A stretch of DNA of 64,000 bases from Narthecium ossifragum. Lineage: Eukaryota > Streptophyta > Magnoliopsida > Dioscoreales > Nartheciaceae. The position numbers were made by a program, and so were the translations under genes. Below the pieces are notes generated by a model. The model ran no database searches. It worked only from the letters and a program-made list of their open reading frames with translations, and was not told where the DNA came from. The stretch lies in NCBI GenBank assembly GCA_963920575.1, contig OY986973.1, positions 6,365,054-6,429,053 on the forward strand, in the 5' to 3' direction. Shown here piece by piece: positions 54,406 through 64,000 of this stretch (its first letter is position 1; each line of letters begins with the position of its first letter).

Positions 54406-56550
54406 ATCAACTTAGCCCCTAGACTCCCTAGACTCTGACTAGTCTAGCTACAGGCCCCGACTAGACTCAACCATAACCCCAATCCTATCATGTATGCACA
54501 AGACAAAGAACACAGCAATAAAACAAATAACAATTATCATATATTCATACAATACGAAGAAATCATCATATCATAGCATATCATACAACCATCACAAGAG
54601 AAAAAGCATGCACAACAACACATCATTAGCATAACATAGCAACAATCATACAAATCCTAATAGTAGGTAACTCCTACCTCAAGGAAACAATCCAAGCGCA
54701 ACTCAAAGTCCGGGAACCCACGTCACGCTCCGACACTTGACGGCCGCTCAATCGATCAACTAAGCACAAAGACAAAGATCTCAATCAGGTACAACTCCAG
54801 ACGAATAATGAAACTACCCTATACCGCTAGAGCTAGAATAGCTAGTCAAAACGGCGTTGCGTGCACAAGGCACTGTCCCGTGCACAGGGCACTGACCTGT
54901 GCACATGGCAGTGACCAGTGCACCTAGGTGATCGTTGTGCGTGCTAACGTGCGCTGCGCACAGCGCCATCTTCCTCAAGAAGATCGCCGGAGCTCCGTCG
55001 AACCTCCAAAACAGGGGGGGGGGGTACTCAAGCACTGGGAAGATAACCACCAGAGGAGGGAAACTCGTAGCTGTCCCTAGCACGAAGTCCAGGAGGGGTC
55101 GACGACCATGGCCAGAGAAAGGCCGGCCGGACCTTGCCGGAAACCATGGCAGGGAGGAGGTCCCCTGCCATGGGTAATGCCGGACTGGGCTCGGAGAGGG
55201 ATGCCCCGGACCACGAGGGTCCTTCCTCGGCGCTGCAGTCGCCGAGGGAGGTCCCCAACGCCGTCCGCAACACCTTCTCCGGCGACCCATCGCCGAAACC
55301 CATCTTCTCCCCAAAAACCCGCCGGAAAAACCCACGGAAAAACAAGGAAAAACGAAGGGAAAAAGGCTAGAAGCTTACCTTAGTCGAGATTGGAAGGATT
55401 CCGGTGGAGATCCACTGGATCTTCACCCCCGGCGAGCTCCACCGCTCCTCCCGATTCTTCCTCCCTTCCTTCTTTCTTCTCCGGCGCCGATCTCTCTTCC
55501 TCGCTGCCGATCTCGCCCTCTTTAGCTCCGACGCCGGCGATCTCCTCCTTCACCCTCTCGATCTCTCCCTCCCCCTTCTCTCTAGATCTCTCTAGAACAC
55601 CTCTCTCTCTCTCGAGCGACGGGTTGGCAGCCAAAGAAGAAACGAGGGAGAAGAGAAGACTGGATTCTTCTAGAAGAGGGGGGTGGTTTTGCATAAAACC
55701 CCCCCAAAATGTGAAATTACGCCAAAAGCCCCTCAAATTTACATAAAAGCCCGGAAATTTATACTATGGCCCTTACATGTGGTGTCCAGTCGAATTTTAT
55801 GATAGGCTTAGAGGACTGGTACACCTGATGATTGATGTTTGTAGAGGTCGTGTCGGCCTCAAGTCAGGTATTGAGGATGCCACCGGTGACGGGTCTTATT
55901 CTTGGGGCAGTGTTCATTCCTGTCAGTAGGGGCATCAGTGTGGGCCCATGGCGAGTTGGGTGACCACAGCTGGAACCCTACGACACTAGGCGTATCCAGG
56001 ATGGGCCCAGTCCGTTGGGGTGACCATGGTTGGATATGCCTAGAGATCTCCGGTGAATGGTAATGGGACCATTGTAGCTCACTCGAGTCTGGCTTGAGGG
56101 CGACACTGTTGCGTTTCCCTCTTCCTTCTGTGTGACGTAGTGTAGATCCCTACTGAGCTTAGTGCTCACACCTACCCGGGGCTGCGTTTTGCAGGTGCAG
56201 GCGTCGGTTCTTCTTCTTTGGCCCCTACCGGGCAGTTGGTTGGCGGCGCCAGGTGGACTTTGAGAGGTGGTGATCATTTACTGCTTTTACCCTATATTAG
56301 TTAGTCTCCTACGGGAGTATTGTGTATTTGAATCTTCCCCTCTCCGAGGATTTGTATATTAACATTTTGAGTTTATAATCTGTGGTTCGAGGCTTCATTA
56401 TTATATTGTTTTATTTGAGGGTGCTTTTGGTGACTTGCTAGGGAGACCAATAAGTTAGAGGGAACCCTCGCCAGCTTTCTTTTCCGCGTTTTGTAGGTTC
56501 CGGTTTGCGTCGCCCGGCCCGGTTGGGCTTTCGCGGGTCGGGGCGCGACA

Positions 56551-57770
56551 GGTTAGGTGGACTCGGGATCGGAAGATCCAACCTCGGGCACGCAGAAGCC
56601 GATTTTTGGGCGGCTCGCGGCCCGTGAGCGACCGATCGCTCCTTGGAGCGATCGATCGCTATCGAGTCGGTGGGTTTCTTTTGAGAGGACGGCGACCGTC
56701 GGCCGTCGCTCTCTCCTGTCAGAGGGAGAGAGGACTTTCTCTCCTCTTCTCCCCCTTTTCCCCTCCTTCCCCGGCTTTCCCCCTCCCTTTTCCTTCCTCT
56801 TCTCCTTCTATTCTTCTTCCTTCTTCCTTCTTCCGCGGTTATGTTTTTTTCCCAGTTTCCGGCGAGCTTCTTCTCCTCCGTTCTCCCTCCTCCGGCCATC
56901 GTTTTGGGCGTTCCAAGGCTCGTTGGATTCGTGGCGACGTGAGGAAGATCCCTGGTGTGGTTTGGAGCCTTATTGGTGACTGGTTTGCGGGGAATCAACC
57001 AAGGATTGCGTTTCCGGTAGGTTTTCTACCTACGAGAGTTGTTTAATGGGTTTCTCTTAATCTAGACGGTAGATCTTGTAGTTCTTTGTGTTGTTAGCTT
57101 CCTCTTGCTTATTACAATTTCTGTTATAAGTTTCATAAGCTTTGGTTGAGATTTTAGTAGGAATTAAGCATGTTTAATCTCGGATTTTCCGGTTTTTGAT
57201 GTTCTTGAAGAACAGCCGGTTTGCGGCGAGTTTTTCGATCAGTACGTGCATGTTCTTGGGTTGTGATGAACATAAGAGTTGTAAATCTTTGAATCTACTC
57301 TCAAACCCAACTGATTTCATAATTATCTTATTTTTTGAAGATTTGTTATGAAATTTTTACTGGAGGACTGCGTTGCAGCAAGTAATTGGTAAGTTAGTTT
57401 GATTAGCGGTTTTGATTAGTATTTTTTCGTTAATCTAGCCGTTGAATGTTTCTGTATTTTGGATATGTTGGTCTACTGGATTCTAAGTTCGATCTCGAAT
57501 CCGACATCGTTTGGATGTCGGACCGACGGGTCAATTAGCTCTAGGTAGAGAATTTTTTGGTGTTTTAAATAATATTATATGTTCGAAACATATAATATTA
57601 TATTTGACTGTTCATCGTCGTTTTCAGGGTTGCTTCCCATTGCAGGAGTCCGCGGTTGACGATCGGGGTACCGTCGTAATGCCGGGACCCGTTGCGGATC
57701 GGCTGGAAGCGGTTGGTAGTACCACTGCAGCGATCCGGTCGGACTTATATGCTGCTTTAACATACTGTTG
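56551..57770 (+). mobile_element. Displaced LTR segment
   Basis: It begins GGTTAGGTGGACTCGGGATC, which matches the 3' LTR from 52047 onward. It stays collinear to the CACTGCAGCGATCCGGT block (53265-53282 in the LTR; here 57721-57741) and then ends. It starts exactly at the LTR position where the collapsed 5' LTR breaks off (after TTAGAAT). Confidence 0.65.
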
Positions 57771-57939
57771 TACTAGTGAATGCCCGTGCCTACGACATGG
57801 ATATTAAAGTTTCTTTCATAAATTTTCGACAAAACCTCCCTTGTACCAAGGACTAAACCTCCAAACTTTAACGTTTTGAATTCGGTTGCATGGATGCTAC
57901 GAATATACTGTTAAAATTAAAATCAAGTCACTGAATCTA

Positions 57940-58090
57940 CGTTGACTTCAAACCAAGATTTAATCATACATTATTGAAAACTACAATTAAAAATCTCAAT
58001 TATTAGGTGTTCTGGCCTTAGTAGTAAAAGAGAATGTAGCTTACCTATTATCGCTGATACAACAATTGCTTTCTTCAATAAAAGAGAAAT
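57940..58090. repeat. Direct repeat shared with 61460-61930
   Basis: Matches 61464-61525 followed by 61848-61930. The ~320 bp between those two blocks are absent here. Shared words include TTGAAAACTACAATTAAAAA and CCTTAGTAGTAAAAGAGAAT. Confidence 0.7.
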
Positions 58091-58635
58091 AAGAAGGTGC
58101 AAGGATTGCTATCAGATCTTCAACAAATTTTGTCAAATCTTAGGAAACATACCAGTCATGAATTCTTACTTTATAGTCAAAACCCAAACCAAATGATCCC
58201 ATGTTGGCAGAAAATCAAGTTTCATTCTTAATTATAGAAGTTTTTGATTTGAATCTTTACTTAAAATCGAAACCGAATCAAATGATATATACTCTATAAT
58301 ACCTCAGTATCACCACTCATCACAGTCATGCATATACCATATCCACTTAGAATCTTAATGGTGAGAGACATGTCTCTTGGCACCATTCGCCAGTAGTTGG
58401 CAGTTCAAGAATCCAAGACCAAATTTCTACCCACTAAAATCTAGAAACCCAACACTCTACATGCATTCTCGTGTACCCAAATAAAAAGCTAAATACACTC
58501 AAGAACACCAAATTGAACATTAATAATCTAAATACAATTCTACAACATTCCTCAAATACAAAAATTAAATCACACTATAAAAGAGGCAAATATTGTCCCC
58601 GGGGTAAACCTTGTCCCCCACAAACCACACAAATG

Positions 58636-58664
58636 ATAATGATAATAATAATAATAATAATAAA
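58636..58664. repeat. (AAT)n microsatellite
   Basis: GATAATGATAATAATAATAA run. Confidence 0.85.
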
Positions 58665-60786
58665 ACAATTTCCCTAATTCTCCTCCTAATGTACACCCTA
58701 TTTTCAAACTTTCAAATAAAGTTGAACAAAAGAATCATATATATCGACGTATGTACACTGTTATATGTACATGCCGCTGCCATAATTTAAAAAAAGAAAG
58801 AAAAAAAATACAGAAATTCTAATTGCACTTAATACATAAACTTCTCCATAGCTCTCCGGCGTGTATCAACCCGTATGCAAATGAAAGGTGAGATGTAACT
58901 TAGAATGGAAAAGAACATGCATAAGCAAAAGAACTTTACATTATTGCAAACTTTGTATGGAACACAAAATAGAAATAACATAACAAAATGAGAGCAAGAG
59001 CAAGATTCATCTAATTTAAAGCCTAAAAAAAGATGAAAATAAATATAGAGATAACATAACAGAATTCCTAACTACCTAATTTAAATAGAAAATATTTAAG
59101 AAGCCTCTGTCGTCGCACTTCATAGGGGAAGTTTACGAAAACAAAAGAAAATTGGATAGGGAAAAAAGAAACTAAAGAGAGGTGCTTTCAAAAAAAATTC
59201 ACATGCTATATACCATAGAAAAACAAATCTTTGCATCAAGAAGTAGATACAATGCATACCTACAATCCCAAAGCAAATCCAAAATGAAAGAAAAGAATTC
59301 CTAATTCCCAATTAAATTCCTCTTCTCCATACTCATCAAGTCACACAAAAAGCAAGAATAAAAACTACACCAATGATTATACAACAAATAGAAGTTATCT
59401 ACCATCTTCTCTAGCACTAAATAGGACAAAGTACCACAGAGCTAAGCCAACCACGGCATTATACAACATTATACAGAATTCTCAGCTCAACTATCTCATA
59501 CCCAAGCGGTGAAGCCCAACATATGATGTTAGAATGTGAAAGCAATATCTCATACCCCATCCTGCTGATGATTGATTGTGTGTTGAAGAGCATCAAGCAG
59601 CTGGATAGGATGGATGACCAAACAAATCCTACAATGCATGAAATTAGCATATCATTTGGTACTTTAATTAACTCAATACTTGGACAAAAAAAATTAGAAA
59701 CCACTTGCCAAATTAAAACTCATATATAAGACAACAAGCTCTCCATGGATTAACTAAACCACTATACAGCCTATAGAACAACTAATACAACCTGACTACC
59801 GAAAGAGTCTTGCAATCAGAAGTAGAGCATGCCTTTTAAGGAAGTCAATTCCTATCATGCTAAATTTATATAAACTCTCAAGCAAAGTTGACAAATCTTC
59901 AATAGACAAATCTTCAAAGTAATGTATTCTGCAGAATCAATCATAAAAATAGAAAAGCTATCATAAACTACATGGTATCTAATCGCACACATAGTCAAAA
60001 AAGCTTAGCTTGTTGAATAAAACTAAGACTTATCAACAAATTAACCCAATTACATCCATATGACATCATTGAAAACTACAATTAAAAAAGTCTGCCTCAT
60101 ACTTTATGCTTCCTTCCCGTCCTCTTCTCTATATTCGAGCAAATAAAGTCCCTTCTAATACTGAAATAAACCTCTAAAATCCAATAACTTAAAACCTTCC
60201 CTGATTCTTGAAACCAAACTAATCTAGACTTTGAAAATTGTATATCCATAAATCTAGAATCAAATATCCTAGGTTCAAAGGATCTTAATCGAAGGTTTTA
60301 CACTCATTGAAAGAGTCACTCTGCTTCGTAAAAGTTACTTAGAAGGAATAGAAGTCAAATAGTTTGTAACTGTTGCATTTATGTTACTTTTTAAAAATCG
60401 TATCATTATTTGCATAAAAGTCAATACTACCACATAAGCCTTCATTTATGTAATTATTGCGTCATTCTCTGAAATCACATTGCATTTATAGTAGCTAATT
60501 TGCATTTTTTTGTACAACGTTATGCCTATAAATTGTCATGCATCACTAACTTATAGTAATAATAGTATGTCTTATGTCCTTCAGAGAAAAAGGGTAAGTA
60601 GCTAGGTAAGATGAAAGGGCTGAATCTGCATTGATTTGTAAGATTTTCAAACCATCATGAATTCATGAGTAAATTGGATGGAGTATCAGAAAAAAGAGAC
60701 ATTACAAATATACATAAAATTTGGTTGCAACTTTTATCTGCATAGAAAATTTCTATAACAACAAATCTAAAGCATTGCAGTAGAAT

Positions 60787-60910
60787 ACAGTACACTATAG
60801 CCGAATTTGAAAGTTTTCTTAAAACCCAAATCTATAGCATTCATTACTGCAACATACCTGTAATTTGAAAGTTTTCTTAAAACCCAAATACAGTACACTA
60901 TAGCAGAATT
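60787..60910. repeat. Local duplication
   Basis: TTTGAAAGTTTTCTTAAAAC plus CCAAAT occurs twice (about 60806 and 60860), and CAGTACACTATAG also occurs twice around it. Confidence 0.8.
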
Positions 60911-63041
60911 ATTAGAAAAAATTAGATACATACTGTTCTGGTCCATCTGGGGAACCCTGCAGGAACAAGATCTGTAATGGGATGTCAGTCCAAGTATTAG
61001 TGCATAACGATGAGTATTGGTGATAATCACTAAAAGCACTTCAAGTCAAAAAGCATTTTCAGTATTAGCCAATTCCTCAGACATGAAGGTTACATAGTTT
61101 TGAAAAATATATATTGATAGCCTTAATCACAGGCATTCTTCAGGGCATGATGACATACTTGATTGAGTTAATTTTTTTAGCAAGTTAAAGATCAAAAGAA
61201 ATCACTAACACATGGAAATTAGAGGCAGATCCTTTTCAACCAAGAGAAGATCTAAAAAGTATAGGTTCAACACTGAACCAAGCTCTCTCTATCTCCCATG
61301 GAAATCCTATTTGTGTTGTTCATGATCTTAAGCTCTTCTGCTCGCAAATGGCATAAAACTCATAAAAAATAATATTGGTGCTGCTGAGAAAGGATTAAAC
61401 AACTAAGAAGCTCCAAGTTATATTACTCCCAAGTTATATTGAAAGAAGAATAATTGAATACTACGTCAACTTAAAACCAAGATTTAATGATACATAATTG
61501 AAAACTACAATTAAAAATCTCAATCATAAATCAAATGGAAAAAGAAGAAAGCAACCCAATCTTCAGGTCGAAAGTTACCTGTTTGTCAAGCGGTTGTTTG
61601 AAATCGCTAGCATGAAGATGACGGGAAATGGCATGGTGTCGGAGACATTTTCTCTTCGAATGACTCCTGCAGCTCCAACACCTCCTCCTCAAACCAAGAC
61701 ACCGACTTGCAATCTTAAGACCAAAGCTGAATGATATCAAAACCAATCAAAAAAAGATCTAAAGTAGAACGGAAAATAAATCAAAATAAGTCGATTTAGG
61801 TTGACAACAAAATGAATAATAGAGCAGCTACTAATGCAAAATCGAAATAATAAGGTGTTCTAGCCTTAGTAGTAAAAGAGAATGTGACTTGCCTATTGTC
61901 GGTGATACATCAATTGCCTTCTTTAACAAAACAAAACAAATATAACCAGAGGAGGGATAGAACCAAGATCCAGGCGCCGGAGTGCCGTCAGGCTATGTTG
62001 AGGCTGCCGACGATCAAGATTAATTTCCCTCTACTACTACTACACAACTACCATATTCTAGGTGAAAAGCTGTAACCTTGAATAGTGATCATTGGAAGCT
62101 ATTCAATCAAGCACCCATATAATATTGAATAGTGATTTTCATCAAGCACCCAAATGCATTCAAGCATTTCATGTGTTTAGTGAGAGGCATGTGTGGGGAT
62201 TATATTAACTTAAGAGTGATTGGTGCATGTTGAGAAATCAGTATACTTGCCTGAGGGCAGCAAGAATGCTAGTACTAAGTGTTAGAAAGTGAATCGACAA
62301 AATCAACTATTGATAACAGCTTGATCCACCAGCAAACTCATTTGGGTAGCCGCAACAACATACCATACTAAAATTGTCAAACTAAATCTAAGTACCATGC
62401 TCTATTTTGAAGCATGCACAAACTGAATAATTAATAGTAAAGGGCAGGGAACAGGGCAGGGAACAAAAGAGAAGTAAACCATAACCGAAAAACTTAGAGT
62501 GCACCTTTGACCAACATTTCAGAAACCTCGACGGCGCTTCAGTTGATATGATCCAAATCCTATTGCTATTGATTTGCAAAAAGAAAAACATCCCAGACAA
62601 CTATTTTAAATGATATGTTAAGAAAGACAAAAAAAAACAAAAAAAAATGAAATACTATTGCTATTCAGTCAATATGAGTTCCTCTTTTGGTTCCTTTGAT
62701 TGAACAATTTTAAATTGAACAGTGTTGAAAGAGTGTAGAACAATTTTCAATTTAGTTCTTGAGAAAACTGAGACCAAGAAACAACATATCAAAACGTCCC
62801 AGACCAAGGTCACAATTATTTCACCATGTAAGTTAAAGAACAACAATCTCAACTCAAAGCACCAATTTTAACCCAAACAATATATTCCATGAAGATGATC
62901 GGGGAGGGGAAGTGGAGGATTCGACCATATAAAGCAAACAATATATTCCACTATTATAGCATTTCAACATATGCATAACCATCGCTCATCTACTCTTAAT
63001 TCTCAGAAATTAAGCATAAGATAAGGTGAAGAACTCAGAAC

Positions 63042-63650
<609 letters not shown>

Positions 63651-64000
63651 TCCCTCGACGGGCAACGTCGCCCTGAGAGGAGAGGGAGAGACGAGAGGGG
63701 ATGGGTGAGGGGAACAGAGAGGGAGAGAGGAGAGGGCATGGGTGAGAGGAACACTACCTCGGGCGTCGCCGGCTTCTCAGCTGGTCGGCGTGGCCAATGG
63801 CGTCGGGCGTTGGGCGTGACCGATGGCGTCGGGGGTCTCGACGACGGCAGCGTGGGTCTTGATGGGGTTTGGATGCTCGGAGATGTTGGCGGCGTGGGTC
63901 TTGACAACGGCGGCGTGGGTGGAGGCCAATGCGTCCGACGATGAGGGAGGTGAGGCCCACGGCGTAGGACGAGGACGTTGCGTCTGACGGGGAACTGGAG
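63651..64000. repeat. GC-rich low-complexity stretch
   Basis: GAGAGGGAGAGA runs followed by GGCGTCGGGCGTTGG/GGCGTGGGTCTTGA near-repeats. Frames on both strands are not credible genes. Confidence 0.5.

Larger units (their letters stand above)
53477..55777 (-). mobile_element. Solo LTR (third family) within the 3' LTR
   Basis: 2,301 bp, TGTCACGCCCC to CCCTTACA, with TGTGG duplicated at 53472-53476 and 55778-55782. The CACGCCCC terminal block, as in family 2, suggests its 3' end is on the left, hence minus orientation. No internal region. Confidence 0.8.
51848..56550 (+). mobile_element. 3' LTR of the Gag-only element, split by a solo LTR
   Basis: TGTGAGGACCCGTCCCTCTA at the start, GGGTCGGGGCGCGACA at the end. 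Without the insertion (53477-55777 and duplication) it is about 2.4 kb. It contains the palindrome GCGATCGGTCGC...ACCGATCGG near 52126 and a CT-rich leader. Confidence 0.75.
57771..63041. other. AT-rich region, no recognised gene
   Basis: Several stretches look like exons of a decayed minus-strand gene, for example 61579-61746, which ends at a plausible donor GTAACTTTCG. No protein family was recognised. Repeats within it are listed separately. Confidence 0.4.

Overview
The window is plant nuclear DNA, most probably from a monocot. The genes are split by many GT-AG introns, the 5' coding ends are very GC-rich (a monocot habit), and most of the space is nested transposable elements. Nothing in the sequence fixes the species.

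Four parts can be told apart. (1) 1-30117 is almost entirely mobile DNA. An old Mutator-like (MULE) neighbourhood holds a transposase remnant with SWIM and CCHC zinc fingers (2536-3017) and a minus-strand Ulp1/C48 peptidase gene broken into pieces (20274 down to 3888). A solo LTR (5389-18161, target duplication GACCC) split that gene. The LTR holds a PIF/Harbinger-like MITE (6486-17099, duplication TTA). The MITE holds a decayed endogenous pararetrovirus (6705-16561, minus strand). The virus in turn holds another solo LTR (11881-14464, duplication ATGTT). A second MULE (20393-28029, 10-bp duplication) sits in a 72-bp tandem repeat and carries a plant-mobile-domain gene fragment. A Copia-type LTR ends this block.

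(2) 30118-49604 is the genic island. It holds a complete 31-exon FANCD2 gene (Fanconi DNA-crosslink repair; predicted 1,491 residues) with an E2F-type site upstream. A small OEP7-like chloroplast outer-envelope protein gene converges on it. A one-exon PORR-domain organelle RNA-splicing factor (WTF9-like) follows. Short DNA elements decorate the island: one starts 13 bp into FANCD2 intron 8, and a relative lies 157 bp upstream of the PORR start codon.

(3) 49868-57770 is a Ty3/Gypsy-type element coding only for Gag, with a collapsed 5' LTR, a 3' LTR split by another solo LTR, and an out-of-place LTR piece after its end. (4) 57771-64000 is AT-rich DNA without a recognisable gene. It ends in a GC-rich stretch with a captured acetyltransferase fragment and a threefold ~130-bp repeat.

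The most unusual signals are these: the exact way the pararetrovirus ends (initiator-tRNA primer site against TA repeats, 38-bp direct repeat around it); a family of MULE-type elements whose interiors are arrays of short palindromes; the recurrence of CGGT...ACCG palindrome arrays in an unrelated LTR family; and two oddities in FANCD2, an Arg-Lys pair at the expected ubiquitination site and a 29-bp repeat used in two reading frames.
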